Below, in pieces: positions 17,148 to 26,213 of a DNA stretch of 55,032 nt. The position numbers and the translations under genes were made by a program. A model generated the notes under the pieces. It saw only the letters and a program-made list of their open reading frames with translations, made no database searches and had not been told where the DNA came from. This DNA is from Bradyrhizobium sp. (GTDB taxonomy: Bacteria > Pseudomonadota > Alphaproteobacteria > Rhizobiales > Xanthobacteraceae). The DNA lies in NCBI GenBank assembly GCA_018971675.1, contig JAGXAF010000002.1, positions 1 to 55,032 of the forward strand, read 5' to 3'. How positions within the stretch are numbered: position 1 is the first letter of the stretch; every line of letters begins with the position of its first letter.

Positions 17148-17396
17148 ATGGTTGAAAAAATCGTAACGTCAGGACCCAACGTCGTCGATTTCGCGCGCTA
17201 TCAACAAGTCCGGAACGCTGCCGGCAAAACACTTGGGTTCAAAGCACTTGGGCTCAAAACACTTGGGTTCAAAACACTTGGGCCGATAATTCGCACCTGC
17301 CGCTATTGCGGCGCGGCGCTGTCGGAAGGTGAGAACGACGACGACTGCTCCAGCGCGTTCAACATCGGCGCAGCGCGCCGGGTCTTTGCCGATTAA
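17148..17396 (+). CDS. Small Cys-containing protein with an internal 5-residue tandem repeat
   Basis: 82 aa from ATG 17148 (MVEKIVTSGPNVVDFARYQQ). The centre holds TLGFK-ALGLK-TLGFK-TLG at residues 28-45, encoded by 15-base tandem units. After it comes CRYCGAALSEGENDDDC (Cys51, Cys54, Cys67), a half zinc-ribbon-like pattern; only three Cys are seen, so metal binding is uncertain. I recall related short proteins in Bradyrhizobium without the repeat, which suggests the repeat is a local expansion. Cytoplasmic, function unknown. Confidence 0.6.
   Translation: MVEKIVTSGPNVVDFARYQQVRNAAGKTLGFKALGLKTLGFKTLGPIIRTCRYCGAALSEGENDDDCSSAFNIGAARRVFAD
17229..17282 (+). repeat. 15-bp in-frame tandem repeat (3.6 copies)
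   Basis: Units ACACTTGGGTTCAAA, GCACTTGGGCTCAAA, ACACTTGGGTTCAAA and a partial ACACTTGGG, all in frame with the small gene. They differ at one to two positions. Confidence 0.85.
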
Positions 17397-17561
17397 CCAT
17401 CGCGTCGAGGCCGCAGGGCATCGATCAATGTCGTCCCGAGAAGCCGCAAGGTGTCCCGAAGGATGAGCGACGGGCCCTTATTCCTTGCAAACCCGTTGCT
17501 TATAAATTCCGATCCTCGAGGCGTCATCCTGCACGGCGGTCCTTCAGGATGGGGTCAGCCG

Positions 17562-18314
17562 CTACACGTGCTGGCCGCCATTGATATGGATCTCGGCGCC
17601 GTTGACGTAGGAACTTGTCTCGGTGCACAGCACATAGATGATCTTGGCGACCTCGTCCGGCGTCCCGAGCCGGTGTAGCGGGATCTGCTGATCGACGATC
17701 TTCTCGGTGCCGGGCGACAATATCGAGGTGTCGATCTCGCCAGGCGCGATCGAATTGACGCGGACCCCGACGCGGCCGAAATCCGAGGCCATTTCGCGGG
17801 TCAATGAAGCGAGCGCCGCCTTCGAGGTCGCATAGGCCACGCCCGCGAAGGGATGCACACGCGAGCCCGCGATCGAGGTGACGTTAACCACCGACCCCTT
17901 GGCTGCCTTGAGTTCCTCGATCAGCCCACGCGCCATCATGATCGGCGCGAAGAAGTTCACTCGGAACACATGGCTCCACATGTCGATGTCAGTGTCGACA
18001 GTGCCGAGCCGGCTGCCATCGGGGGCTTTCGGCGAAATGGCGGCGTTGTTGACCAGGGCCTGTAGCTCGCCGACGTCCAGCCGCTTGCGAATTTCCGCGA
18101 TCGCGCGTGCGGTATCGGCATGATCGGCGAGGTCGACCTGGATGTGATCCTCGGGCCCGGCCCCCCACGGGCATACTTCCGGAAAAGCATGCCGCGAGCA
18201 GGTGATGACGCGCCATCCGGCGCTGGCAAAGCGGATGGCGGTGGCATGGCCGATGCCACGGCTGGCTCCGGTCAGAAGCAGCGTGCGCCGCGGTACGTTG
18301 GCGGGAGGCGACAT
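17562..18314 (-). CDS. Short-chain dehydrogenase (SDR)
   Basis: 250 aa from ATG 18314, with AAGGA 7 bases upstream; the frame extends back into pdxH but without family similarity. Classical SDR: GASRGIG at 16-22, NNAA at 89-92, catalytic Ser147, Tyr161 and Lys165 (YATSK), and a C-terminal VNGAEIHINGGQHV. It lies 47 bases downstream of pdxH on the same strand, so the two may be cotranscribed. The substrate cannot be told. Confidence 0.85.
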   Translation of the reverse strand: MSPPANVPRRTLLLTGASRGIGHATAIRFASAGWRVITCSRHAFPEVCPWGAGPEDHIQVDLADHADTARAIAEIRKRLDVGELQALVNNAAISPKAPDGSRLGTVDTDIDMWSHVFRVNFFAPIMMARGLIEELKAAKGSVVNVTSIAGSRVHPFAGVAYATSKAALASLTREMASDFGRVGVRVNSIAPGEIDTSILSPGTEKIVDQQIPLHRLGTPDEVAKIIYVLCTETSSYVNGAEIHINGGQHV

Positions 18315-18361
18315 GGAAGTCCTTGAAGGTCTCGAAAAGATCCTGAAAAGGGAAGCTTGCC

Positions 18362-19003
18362 TCAGGGATAGAGCCGCGTTTTGGACCAAGGCTGGTCCGG
18401 CGTTGCGCGGCGGAATTCGATGCGGTCGTGCAGACGGAACGGGCGATCCTGCCAGAATTCGAACTGCGAAGGCGCGATGCGCCAACCGCTCCAGCCCGGC
18501 GGCCGCGGCACATCGCTGACGATGTATTTGGTGGCGACTTTCGCGATCGCCTGTTCGAAGGCAAACCGGCTTTCCAGCGGCTGCGATTGCCTGCTGGCCC
18601 AGGCGCCGATCTGGGCCTGCTTCGGCCGCGTCGCGAAATAGGCGTCGGCTTCGGCTTCCGTCACCGGCGACGCTTTGCCGCGGACGCGCACCTGCCGGCG
18701 CAGCGACTTCCAGTGAAATAGTAACGCCGCCTTAGGATTTGTGGTGAGTTCGCGGCCCTTCTGACTAGCGATGTGGCTGTAAAACACGAAACCCTCGGTA
18801 TCGTAGCCCTTCATCAGCACCATGCGCACGTCAGGTAGCCCCTCGGCGTCGACGGTGGCGAGCGCCATCGCGTTGGGATCGTTCGGTTCGGCCTTTGCGG
18901 CTTCGGCGAACCACTCGCCGAACAGCGCGTAGGGCTCGTCGGCGGCGGTGAAATCACCGGATGTTAACGGTGTGGGGTGTTGGATAGAGGTCGTGTCGGT
19001 CAT
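18362..19003 (-). CDS. pdxH: Pyridoxamine 5'-phosphate oxidase
   Basis: 213 aa from ATG 19003, the usual PdxH length. The FMN/PLP motifs are clear: [42 protein letters not shown] with the FMN-binding RxxxxK pattern, [12 protein letters not shown], and the C-terminal [21 protein letters not shown] signature. It oxidises pyridoxine or pyridoxamine 5'-phosphate to PLP, using FMN and oxygen. It is first in a short - strand unit with an SDR, and divergent from the lipoprotein gene. Confidence 0.95.
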   Translation of the reverse strand: MTDTTSIQHPTPLTSGDFTAADEPYALFGEWFAEAAKAEPNDPNAMALATVDAEGLPDVRMVLMKGYDTEGFVFYSHIASQKGRELTTNPKAALLFHWKSLRRQVRVRGKASPVTEAEADAYFATRPKQAQIGAWASRQSQPLESRFAFEQAIAKVATKYIVSDVPRPPGWSGWRIAPSQFEFWQDRPFRLHDRIEFRRATPDQPWSKTRLYP

Positions 19004-19122
19004 GTCAGGAGTCCGAATTGCGCCCGCCCGCCGCCCACAGCGCGCTATCGTCCGAATATAGGCAAGCCCTATATAGGACATGGCGGCGCGTTGGCCTATC
19101 GGTGATCTCGCCGGCCGGCACC

Positions 19123-19524
19123 ATGATGACACTGATTCTGGTCGGGCTGGCCTCAAGCGGTTGCAGCATGTCCCGTATCGACAGCGCCTACGCCAGGATG
19201 GACGACCGGGAGGCTACCGGCGCGATCAAGCCGGCGTCCCGCGCGCCCACCGAGAGCGATCTGGCCTTTGCCCGCAATGCCGCTTCTGACGTTCTGACCA
19301 GGGGCGACAAGGATGCCAGCCAGCCTTGGGAAAACCCGGAGACCGGCGCGCGGGGTTCGGTGACACCACTGGCACAGGCCTATTCCTCGGAAGGACGCAC
19401 CTGCCGGGATTTTCTGGCAAGCTATGTCAATGGCACGTCGCAAAGCTGGCTACAGGGGGCAGCCTGCAAGTCAGGTCAGGGCCAGTGGGAAATCCATACG
19501 TTGAAACCGTGGCAGCAGGGTTGA
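19123..19524 (+). CDS. RT0821/Lpp0805-type surface antigen lipoprotein
   Basis: 133 aa from ATG 19123. The start is uncertain: an in-frame GTG at 19102 would give a slightly longer signal. [14 protein letters not shown] makes a lipobox with Cys14. The rest is a small domain with [17 protein letters not shown] and a C-terminal [10 protein letters not shown]...ACKSGQGQW, the usual pattern of the RT0821/Lpp0805 family, with two Cys likely forming a disulfide. Probably an outer-membrane or periplasmic lipoprotein of unknown role. It is followed after about 100 bases by the DnaJ-like gene. Confidence 0.72.
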   Translation: MMTLILVGLASSGCSMSRIDSAYARMDDREATGAIKPASRAPTESDLAFARNAASDVLTRGDKDASQPWENPETGARGSVTPLAQAYSSEGRTCRDFLASYVNGTSQSWLQGAACKSGQGQWEIHTLKPWQQG

Positions 19525-19626
19525 GCTGGGTGACCCCGTTGCAAAAATGCCACGAAGACCCCAGATGAGCCTGATGGGCCGAAAACCGAAACTCAAGGCC
19601 CGAATTTCCCTAAAGGAGACTAACGG

Positions 19627-20598
19627 ATGCGCGACCCCTATGACGTCCTGGGGGTGCCGCGGGGCGCCAGTGCTGCGGCGATCAAGAGCGCCTATCGCAA
19701 GCTCGCCAAGAAGCATCATCCCGACAACAACAAGAACGACGCGAAGGCAGCGGCGCGCTTTGCCGAGCTGAATTCGGCCAACGAGATCATCGGCGACGAG
19801 GACCGGCGCAAGCAATTCGATCGCGGCGAGATCGATGCCGAAGGCAAGCCGCGTTTCCGGGGATTTTCCGGCAGTGGCTTTCCCGGTGGCGATCCGCGAA
19901 CGCGCGGAGCTGGCGGCTTTCAGTCGCGTACCTTCCGCACCGGCGGCGCGGGGCCCGGCGGCTTTGGTGGCGGCGGTTTCGAGGACATTCTCAACAGCAT
20001 GTTCAGCGGCGGCGCTGGCCGGGGCCGGCCGGGTGGCGGGGCCTTCGAATTCGACCCGGGCGGGATCGCGCTTGATCTTGATATCAACGTCGCGATGTCG
20101 GTATCGCTGGAAGAGGCGGCCAGGGGCGCGGAAAAGCGGGTTCGGCTGCCGACCGGCAAGGAACTCAATGTCAAGGTTCCCACCGGTGTAGTGGCCGGCC
20201 AGCAGATCCGTCTGGTGGGGCAGGGCGACACCGCGCCCGGTCATCCGCCCGGCGACCTCTTGATCACCATCAGCATCGCGCCGCATCCCTTTTTCAAGGT
20301 CGATGGCAGCGACCTGCGCGCCGATTTGCCGGTCACGCTCTATGAAGCGGTGCTGGGTGGCAAGATTCGGGTGCCGACGCTGGGCAACGCCGTCGAACTG
20401 GCGATTCCGAAGAATACGTCGAGCGGCCGAATCTTCCGGCTCAAGGGCAAGGGCCTGGCAAAGGGCGCCGCAGCACCCGGCGACCTCTTCGTTACCATCC
20501 GGATCGTGCTCCCCAACGGGAACGATGCCGAACTGGAAGCGTTGATGCAAAAATGGCGAGACGGAAACAGTTATAATCCTCGCAGCGATCTCGGCTGA
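19627..20598 (+). CDS. DnaJ/CbpA-type co-chaperone
   Basis: 323 aa; AAAGGAG lies 8 bases before the ATG. The J domain (1-70) carries the HPD motif at 31-33 (KKHHPDNN). A Gly/Phe-rich linker spans about 77-145. The two-part DnaJ C-terminal substrate domain (about 148-310) shows GKELNVKVPTGV and GDLLITISIAPHPFF. There is no zinc-finger domain, so it is class II (CbpA-like). It would stimulate a DnaK partner and bind unfolded protein. In my recollection the order pdxH, surface antigen, DnaJ-like, fabI, histidine phosphatase, aroC is common in Bradyrhizobium; here fabI is decayed. Confidence 0.9.
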   Translation: MRDPYDVLGVPRGASAAAIKSAYRKLAKKHHPDNNKNDAKAAARFAELNSANEIIGDEDRRKQFDRGEIDAEGKPRFRGFSGSGFPGGDPRTRGAGGFQSRTFRTGGAGPGGFGGGGFEDILNSMFSGGAGRGRPGGGAFEFDPGGIALDLDINVAMSVSLEEAARGAEKRVRLPTGKELNVKVPTGVVAGQQIRLVGQGDTAPGHPPGDLLITISIAPHPFFKVDGSDLRADLPVTLYEAVLGGKIRVPTLGNAVELAIPKNTSSGRIFRLKGKGLAKGAAAPGDLFVTIRIVLPNGNDAELEALMQKWRDGNSYNPRSDLG

Positions 20599-21044
20599 TA
20601 ATCCGGCTTTCGGGTCGGAATTCGGCCGCGATCGCCTTGTGTCGCGAGGGGGCGGCCTCGAAAGGGGGACCAGCGCGGTACCAAACCCCGATCGAGGCCG
20701 CTTGCGCCGATCGGCGGATCATGCGCGGGTACAATTTCGCGTGATCATCCGGTGCGATATTGAGACGCAGCCATGACTTCATTCCAGATTTTCGATGTCG
20801 GAATTGGGACGACAGGGCTGACCTAACCTGTTTAGGGGCTGATTTGCCGGCGCATGCCCACCCGCTGCTCTCGTCCGACTGGTCGTAGACGGCTTGCGAG
20901 AACTGGGCCAACCGCCCAACGCTCGCATGGGGAGCGCGGGTAAGCCGCGATATCGCGGCCCTCTGCTTCGGTCCTGCTGGCGGGCGCAGCGGCCGCGCAC
21001 CAGTGCGTTCTACTAGGCGAGCGGCCGAATCGAGTGGCCGATTT
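20599..21044. other. Gene-free region upstream of the fabI remnant
   Basis: About 450 bases with no convincing gene on either strand and no recognisable fabI 5' sequence. It may be scrambled or replaced DNA left after loss of most of fabI. Confidence 0.4.
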
Positions 21045-21220
21045 GCACTGTACCGGCGGGGAGCGCTGGTGTACCTCCAGAGCTTTGGGGGATCGTCAAG
21101 GCATGTCGCGGGGCCGTCACCGGCGAGGTGCAGGACGTCGGTTCGGACTATCACGTCGTGGGCATGAAGCATCCTGACGCGGCTGACATTTCGTTCAGCA
21201 ATTCCCTGGGCAAGGAATAA
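21045..21220 (+). pseudogene. fabI: 3' remnant of fabI (enoyl-ACP reductase), frameshifted
   Basis: The frame ending at TAA 21218-21220 reads AVTGEVQDVGSDYHVVGMKH then PDAADISFSNSLGKE, which matches the C-terminal end of alphaproteobacterial FabI (GVTGEV-VDSGYHVVGM-PDAPDIS). Upstream, a different frame reads GALVYLQS, equal to the SALYLLSDLSRG segment, and the join contains an extra base, so the remnant is frameshifted. No start, cofactor motif or catalytic Tyr-Lys remains. It lies just before the histidine phosphatase, where I would expect intact fabI. The organism presumably has another enoyl-ACP reductase. Confidence 0.78.
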
Positions 21221-21233
21221 TCACGAAATCTCG

Positions 21234-21830
21234 ATGTCTTCCACGATCTACTATATTCGCCACGGCCAAACCGGGTGGAACGTGGAAGGTCGCTTCCAGG
21301 GGTCGAAGGATATCCCGCTCAATGAGTTCGGCCGCGGTCAGGCGGCGGCATCGGGTGAGATCCTCAGCCGCCTGCTGGCGCAGGACGGCCGCGTGGCCTC
21401 TGCGTTGCCGTTCGTCTCGAGCCCGCTCGGCCGCGCCCGTACGACCATGGAATTGGTGCGCAGCGCGCTGGAATTGCCGGTTGCCGATTACACCATCGAC
21501 AACCGCTTGCGCGAGATCGGCTTCGGCCATTGGGAAGGATTGACGGTGACGGAAATGCAGGCGCATGACGCCGCGACCTTCGCCTCACGCGCCGTGAACA
21601 AATGGAGCGTCGCCGCGCCCGCGGGCGAAAGCTATGCCAGCGTGACCTTGCGGATGCGCGCCTGGCTCGATTCCGTGACAACGGATACGGTCGCGGTCGC
21701 CCATGGCGGCACCATGCGCGCGCTGATGGTAGCGCTTGGCATAGCGACGGAACTTGAGGTCGTCGATATCCCGATCGGGCAGGGCGTGGTCTACGTGTTT
21801 CGCGACGGTGGTCTGCGGAAATATAGTTAA
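21234..21830 (+). CDS. Histidine phosphatase family protein (phosphoglycerate mutase-like)
   Basis: 198 aa. The phospho-acceptor motif YIRHGQTGWN has His10 with Arg9; Glu94 in LREIGFGHWEG and His157 in VAHGGTM complete the pocket. At about 200 aa it belongs to the cofactor-dependent branch but is shorter than true dPGM (about 230-250 aa), so a phosphatase for a small phosphorylated metabolite is more likely than glycolytic mutase. It starts 13 bases after the fabI remnant and precedes aroC by 95 bases. Confidence 0.85.
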   Translation: MSSTIYYIRHGQTGWNVEGRFQGSKDIPLNEFGRGQAAASGEILSRLLAQDGRVASALPFVSSPLGRARTTMELVRSALELPVADYTIDNRLREIGFGHWEGLTVTEMQAHDAATFASRAVNKWSVAAPAGESYASVTLRMRAWLDSVTTDTVAVAHGGTMRALMVALGIATELEVVDIPIGQGVVYVFRDGGLRKYS

Positions 21831-21925
21831 GGCGGGCCGGCTCCGGTATTTGGCCGCGACGAAAGTTGCGGTTTTTGTGACTTCTCGCTACCACAGAGCG
21901 CGCCGATCGCGCTCTCGGAATTTCG

Positions 21926-23014
21926 ATGTCGTTCAACACCTTCGGTCATATGTTTCGGGTCACGACCTTTGGCGAGAGCCACGGTATCGCGATCGGCTGC
22001 GTCGTTGATGGTTGCCCGCCGCTGATCCCGCTGACCTCTGAGGACATCCAGCGCGATCTCGATCGCCGCCGGCCCGGCCAGTCGCGCTTCACTACGCAGC
22101 GCCAGGAGCCGGATGCGGTCAGGATTTTGTCCGGGGTAATGGCGCATCCCGAGACCGGCGTCCAGGTCACGACGGGAACGCCGATCGCACTTCTGATCGA
22201 GAACACCGATCAGCGCTCGAAGGACTATTCCGAGATCAAGGACAAGTTTCGCCCGGGACACGCCGATTTCACCTATGAAGCGAAATACGGCCTGCGCGAT
22301 TATCGTGGCGGCGGGCGCTCTTCGGCGCGCGAAACCGCGACTCGGGTCGCAGCCGGTGCGATCGCCCGCAAGATCCTGCCGGGAGTGAAAGTGCGTGGCG
22401 CACTGGTGCAGATGGGCCCGCACAAGATTGATCGCGCCAAATGGGATTGGGACGAGATCGCGCGCAATCCGTTTTTCTGTCCGGACAAGGAGAAAGCCGC
22501 GTTCTTCGAGAACTATCTCGATGGCATCCGCAAGAGCGGCTCATCGATTGGTGCGGTGCTCGAGATCGTCGCCGAAGGCGTTGCTGCCGGGCTGGGCGCG
22601 CCGATCTATGCCAAGCTCGATGCAGATATCGCCGCGGCGCTGATGAGCATCAACGCGGTGAAGGGCGTCGAGATCGGCGCCGGCTTCGGGGCTGCTGAAC
22701 TATCGGGCGAGGAAAATGCCGACGAGATGCGCACCGGCAATCACGGCGTGCGCTTCCTCTCCAACCATGCCGGCGGCATTCTAGGCGGCATCTCCACCGG
22801 GCAGCCGGTGGTGGCGCGCTTCGCGGTGAAGCCGACCTCGTCGATTCTGTCGCCGCGCCGCACCGTCGACCGCAGCGGTCACGACACCGACATCACAACC
22901 AAGGGCCGCCACGACCCCTGCGTTGGAATCCGCGCTGTGCCGGTGGGCGAAGCCATGATGGCCTGCGTGCTTGCCGATCATTTTTTGAGGCACCGCGGCC
23001 AGATCGGCGGATAG
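21926..23014 (+). CDS. aroC: Chorismate synthase
   Basis: 362 aa, normal family length. Signature motifs: FGESHG near 15-20, [16 protein letters not shown] near 48-63, the flavin-site [18 protein letters not shown] near 125-142, and [17 protein letters not shown] near the end. The enzyme makes chorismate from EPSP using reduced FMN, the last step of the shikimate pathway. It is followed after about 110 bases by a small exported protein gene. Confidence 0.97.
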   Translation: MSFNTFGHMFRVTTFGESHGIAIGCVVDGCPPLIPLTSEDIQRDLDRRRPGQSRFTTQRQEPDAVRILSGVMAHPETGVQVTTGTPIALLIENTDQRSKDYSEIKDKFRPGHADFTYEAKYGLRDYRGGGRSSARETATRVAAGAIARKILPGVKVRGALVQMGPHKIDRAKWDWDEIARNPFFCPDKEKAAFFENYLDGIRKSGSSIGAVLEIVAEGVAAGLGAPIYAKLDADIAAALMSINAVKGVEIGAGFGAAELSGEENADEMRTGNHGVRFLSNHAGGILGGISTGQPVVARFAVKPTSSILSPRRTVDRSGHDTDITTKGRHDPCVGIRAVPVGEAMMACVLADHFLRHRGQIGG

Positions 23015-23126
23015 TTCTCGAACGCCCTCGGCGTGAACGCATGAATTCGCAAACGTCGAGGGATATCGCCTTGGTGCGCGTTCCGGATTCGGATTGGCCG
23101 TCGCGCTAAAACCCCAGGGGGAATAG

Positions 23127-23522
23127 ATGTCCCGCCATTCGCTTGTTGTCGTCCTGTTGCTCTGCGGTTTCACCGCACCGGCGGGCACCCATGCGCAGCT
23201 CGTGCCACCGGCGGGAACGGCTGGCGCAGGCAACACGCCGATCAACGGCGTGCCGTTCGGGCCCGCCAATCCCAGCGTGCTCAGCGACCCCAGCGGCACC
23301 CTCAACGCATCAAGAACTCCACCGCTCCATACAAATACCCCGCTGCTGTCAGCGCCGCCGCAGCCGCTCCAGGGTACATCGCCCTCTCGTGTGGCGCCGC
23401 CCTACGCGGGCGCGTCGCAGCGCGTCTTCATTCCCGATCAGGTTCGACGTAGAAGGCCGGCGGCTCACCACCGGGGTCGGCCGCGAGTCAGCAGCTTTAA
23501 CGGGATTTGCCGGGGCTGTTAG
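23127..23522 (+). CDS. Small exported Pro-rich protein, unknown function
   Basis: 131 aa; AGGGGGA lies 5 bases before the ATG. A Sec signal peptide (MSRHSLVVVLLLCGFTAPAG, cleavage near THA-Q at 22-24) leads to a Pro/Ser/Thr-rich low-complexity region and then a basic part (RRRRPAAHHRGRPR) ending SSFNGICRGC. The two C-terminal Cys may form a disulfide. No domain is recognised. The stop is inside the first bases of a dispersed repeat that starts at 23519, so the last residues could have been reshaped by repeat insertion. Confidence 0.6.
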   Translation: MSRHSLVVVLLLCGFTAPAGTHAQLVPPAGTAGAGNTPINGVPFGPANPSVLSDPSGTLNASRTPPLHTNTPLLSAPPQPLQGTSPSRVAPPYAGASQRVFIPDQVRRRRPAAHHRGRPRVSSFNGICRGC

Positions 23523-23645
23523 AGCGTTTTCGAGCGAAGCATGCCCTCGGACTTGATCCGTGGGTGGATACCGGTTCGCGTAAAGAAAACGCGTCAAAAC
23601 AAGAATCTGGAGCCGTTCCGATTCTATCGGAACGGAAAAGGCCCT
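23519..23645 (+). repeat. Dispersed repeat, copy 1, with terminal hairpin
   Basis: Begins TTAGAGCGTTTTCGAGCGAA. The first 84 bases (to 23602) match 54910-54993 on the other strand with only about two differences. It is followed by a perfect hairpin, CCGTTCCGAT (23613-23622) with ATCGGAACGG (23626-23635). I recall this element as common in Bradyrhizobium intergenic DNA. Confidence 0.88.
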
Positions 23646-23702
23646 AATTGCCTTCGGCATTGCGGCAATCCGGAATCGTCGCATGTGTTCCGCTCGGTCC
23701 GC

Positions 23703-24008
23703 TTATTCCTCGGGTTCGGTGGTGAACAGCAGGGGGTAGCCCTTGGCGCGGCCGGCTTCGGTGGCGCGGGTCGCCTTGGTTTCGGCGACATCCTTGGTAA
23801 ACACCGCGACCACGCAGACCCCGCGCTGATGCGCTGTGATCATCACCCTATGGGCCTGGTCCTCGGTCATGTGGAATTCCGCCTTCAGTACCGTGACAAC
23901 GAATTCGCGCGGCGTGTAATCGTCGTTGATCAGGATTACCTTGTGCAGCCGCGGACGCTCGGCCTTGACCTTGGTCCGGGTCTTGGGCTTGGCGGCGGTG
24001 TCGATCAT
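23703..24008 (-). CDS. clpS: ATP-dependent Clp protease adaptor ClpS2
   Basis: 101 aa from ATG 24008; the frame extends upstream without family similarity. NDDYTPREF at 28-36 is the N-degron pocket motif, with His60 in MITAHQRG. The C-terminus YPLLFTTEPEE is that of the ClpS2 subgroup of Agrobacterium and relatives rather than ClpS1. ClpS delivers proteins with destabilising N-terminal residues to ClpAP; ClpS2 is known as a stricter second adaptor. clpA is not adjacent, in keeping with a stand-alone clpS2 locus. Confidence 0.9.
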   Translation of the reverse strand: MIDTAAKPKTRTKVKAERPRLHKVILINDDYTPREFVVTVLKAEFHMTEDQAHRVMITAHQRGVCVVAVFTKDVAETKATRATEAGRAKGYPLLFTTEPEE

Positions 24009-24142
24009 TCCGGAGGCAGCTCCAGACGTTATCGGGCGATCGCGAAAAAGAATACAGCCTTGCGGACTGGTGTGAAACCACCGGTTTCGCGGTACCTTTA
24101 CAGCGGCGCCGGTGCAGGCAGTCGAATGCGACGACATCTTGG

Positions 24143-25381
24143 CTATCGTGAGAATCGCGCCACCAGCTCGACATGAGGCGTGTGGCGAAACTGGTCAATC
24201 GGCGTGACACCTTCGATCTTGTAGCCGCCGTTGATCAGCATTTGCGCGTCGCGCGCGAAGGTCGCGGCGTTGCAGGACACGGCGATCACGACCGGTACAT
24301 TGCTGGCCGCAAGCTGGCGGACCTGTGCCGGCGCGCCCTGCCGCGGTGGATCGAACACTACCGCATCGTAGTCGCGCAGCTCCTGCGGCATCAACGGGCG
24401 CCGGAACAGATCGCGCGCCTCGGCCTTGACCGGTTTCATCCGGGACGCCGATGTGGATGCTTTTTGCAGCGCTGCGATGGCGCCGGCATCGCTGTCGCAG
24501 GCGGACACCCTTGCCTTCGTGGCAAGCCGCAGCGCGAACGGACCGACGCCACAAAAAAGGTCGGCGATGTGTCTGGCGCGTTTGCAATATTCAGCTACCA
24601 GCGCGGCCAATGCATGCTCACCGGCGACCGTTGCTTGCAGGAAAGCGCCCGGTGGCAGGGTGACACGCGCTGCTCCGATCTCGATGGTCGGCGGCGCGCG
24701 CATCCATACCAGCTCGCCGTGCCGGGTCAGTCGCACCAGGCCATGCCGAAGCGCGATGTTGGAGAGCGTTGCGATCAGCGTTGGTGTCAGCGGCCCCGAG
24801 CCGCGCACATCGACATCGAGGCCGTTGCTCGCGGCGGTGACCTGGATGTCCAGCGGTTTGCCGGCGGGCTTCAGAGCCTCGGCCAGTGCGCGTGCCACGT
24901 CGAGTGCGCCGCGCAGGCCGGGATCCAGGATAGGGCAATCCGCGATCGCGACGATAGCGTGGCTGCCCGCCGCGGCAAAACCGGTGTGCAGTTCGCCGTC
25001 ATTCCGGCGGCGGGCGTGGACCGTGATGCGGCGCCGGCCGGCGCCGTGGCCATCGACCAAAGGCGCGACCTCGCAGGCGATGCCGGCCTGTTCGAGCGTG
25101 TCGACCACGATGGCGCGTTTCCACGTCCGGTACGCTTCCATCTGCCAGTGCTGGATTGCGCAGCCGCCACAGGCCCGGAAATATCGGCAGAACGGCTCGA
25201 TGCGCTCCGGGCTCGGCTGTTCGACCCGCATCAATTGCCGGCGGTCGGGATGACCATTGTCCCGTTCTACCTCGACCGTTTCTCCTCCCAGCGTGTACGG
25301 CACGAACACGCTCTCGCTGCCTGTGATGCAGACGCCGTCCCCGCGATGGCCAACATGGTCGATGACGAGCCGTTCAGCCAC
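24143..25381 (-). CDS. TrmA/RlmD-family RNA (uracil-C5) methyltransferase
   Basis: 412 aa from GTG 25381, chosen because it overlaps the tlyA stop by 8 bases (GTGGCTGA), a usual coupling; a TTG 12 bases further up is an alternative. A short TRAM-like N-terminal part is followed by the iron-sulfur Cys set C65, C71, C74 and C149 ([14 protein letters not shown]). The SAM site [17 protein letters not shown] and the catalytic Cys in [11 protein letters not shown] complete the family pattern. It probably makes m5U at 23S rRNA position 1939 or a related site. It lies directly downstream of tlyA, so two RNA methyltransferases are coupled. Confidence 0.88.
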   Translation of the reverse strand: MAERLVIDHVGHRGDGVCITGSESVFVPYTLGGETVEVERDNGHPDRRQLMRVEQPSPERIEPFCRYFRACGGCAIQHWQMEAYRTWKRAIVVDTLEQAGIACEVAPLVDGHGAGRRRITVHARRRNDGELHTGFAAAGSHAIVAIADCPILDPGLRGALDVARALAEALKPAGKPLDIQVTAASNGLDVDVRGSGPLTPTLIATLSNIALRHGLVRLTRHGELVWMRAPPTIEIGAARVTLPPGAFLQATVAGEHALAALVAEYCKRARHIADLFCGVGPFALRLATKARVSACDSDAGAIAALQKASTSASRMKPVKAEARDLFRRPLMPQELRDYDAVVFDPPRQGAPAQVRQLAASNVPVVIAVSCNAATFARDAQMLINGGYKIEGVTPIDQFRHTPHVELVARFSR

Positions 25382-26108
25382 GGCGCGCGCCAATGAAGAA
25401 TTCGAGATTGCCGTCGCCGCCCGCGATCGGGGACGGAAATACCTCGATATTGCGGCAGCCAAGCGAGGCGGCAAAGGCGGCGATGTCGTCGCAGACTTGC
25501 CGACGAACTTCTGCGTCGCGGATGATGCCGCGCCTGGAATGTTTCCGCGCCGCCTCGAATTGCGGCTTGATCAGCGCCAGCAGGTGCATCGGTGCCGCCG
25601 CCAGCGACAGCGCCACCGGCAGCACCGCTTTCAGCGAGATGAAGCTCACATCGATCACGACGACATCCGGCCGCTGCGGCAGCCGCTTGCCCTCGAAGCT
25701 GCGGATGTCGGTTTCTTCCATCGAGACAATCCTGGGGTGACCGCGCAGCGAAGGATGCAACTGGTTTCTGCCGACGTCGATCGAAAATACCAGGCTTGCG
25801 CCACCCGCGAGCAGGACCTCGGTGAAGCCGCCGGTAGAGGCGCCGACATCGAGACAGACGTGATCCTCGATCTCAAGTGGATATCGCTCCAGCGCGCCTG
25901 ACAGCTTGACGCCTCCACGCGAGACGAAGGGATGCGCCGGCTGCGCCTGCAGCACGGCGTCAGCCGGAATGTTTTCCGATGCCTTCAGCACCGGCCTGGC
26001 ATTGGCGGTGACAAGACCGGCCTCGATCGCGGACTGCGCGCGCGCCCGGCTTTCGAACAGGCCGCGTTCGACCAGCAGCACATCCGCGCGCTTGCGGGGA
26101 GGGGGCAT
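25374..26108 (-). CDS. tlyA: TlyA-family rRNA 2'-O-methyltransferase
   Basis: 244 aa. N-terminal S4 RNA-binding domain (about 5-65, [19 protein letters not shown]), linker with [10 protein letters not shown], then an RrmJ/FtsJ-like methyltransferase domain with SAM motif [10 protein letters not shown] near 86-95, VVVIDVSF and ALIKPQFEA. TlyA proteins methylate 16S and/or 23S rRNA ribose; older annotation calls them hemolysins. It is translationally coupled to the TrmA-family gene and lies about 105 bases after dxs on the same strand. This grouping (dxs, tlyA, rRNA methyltransferase) is common in alphaproteobacteria. Confidence 0.92.
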   Translation of the reverse strand: MPPPRKRADVLLVERGLFESRARAQSAIEAGLVTANARPVLKASENIPADAVLQAQPAHPFVSRGGVKLSGALERYPLEIEDHVCLDVGASTGGFTEVLLAGGASLVFSIDVGRNQLHPSLRGHPRIVSMEETDIRSFEGKRLPQRPDVVVIDVSFISLKAVLPVALSLAAAPMHLLALIKPQFEAARKHSRRGIIRDAEVRRQVCDDIAAFAASLGCRNIEVFPSPIAGGDGNLEFFIGARRG

Positions 26109-26213
26109 GATTCAACGATTCCGTGTGGCGGAGCGCCGTTCGAATGGCCACCGCACGCATTCCCGACCGCGGCGGGAAACTCCGCAAGCCAGTTCACGGA
26201 CCTGCAGCGCCGG

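Noticed and set aside
17229..17282. CRISPR array
   Set aside because: The repeats are 15 bases, directly adjacent without spacers, and in frame within a gene.
24173..25396. 407-codon open frame on + opposite the TrmA-family methyltransferase
   Set aside because: Antisense shadow; the - strand gene has iron-sulfur, SAM and catalytic motifs and is coupled to tlyA.
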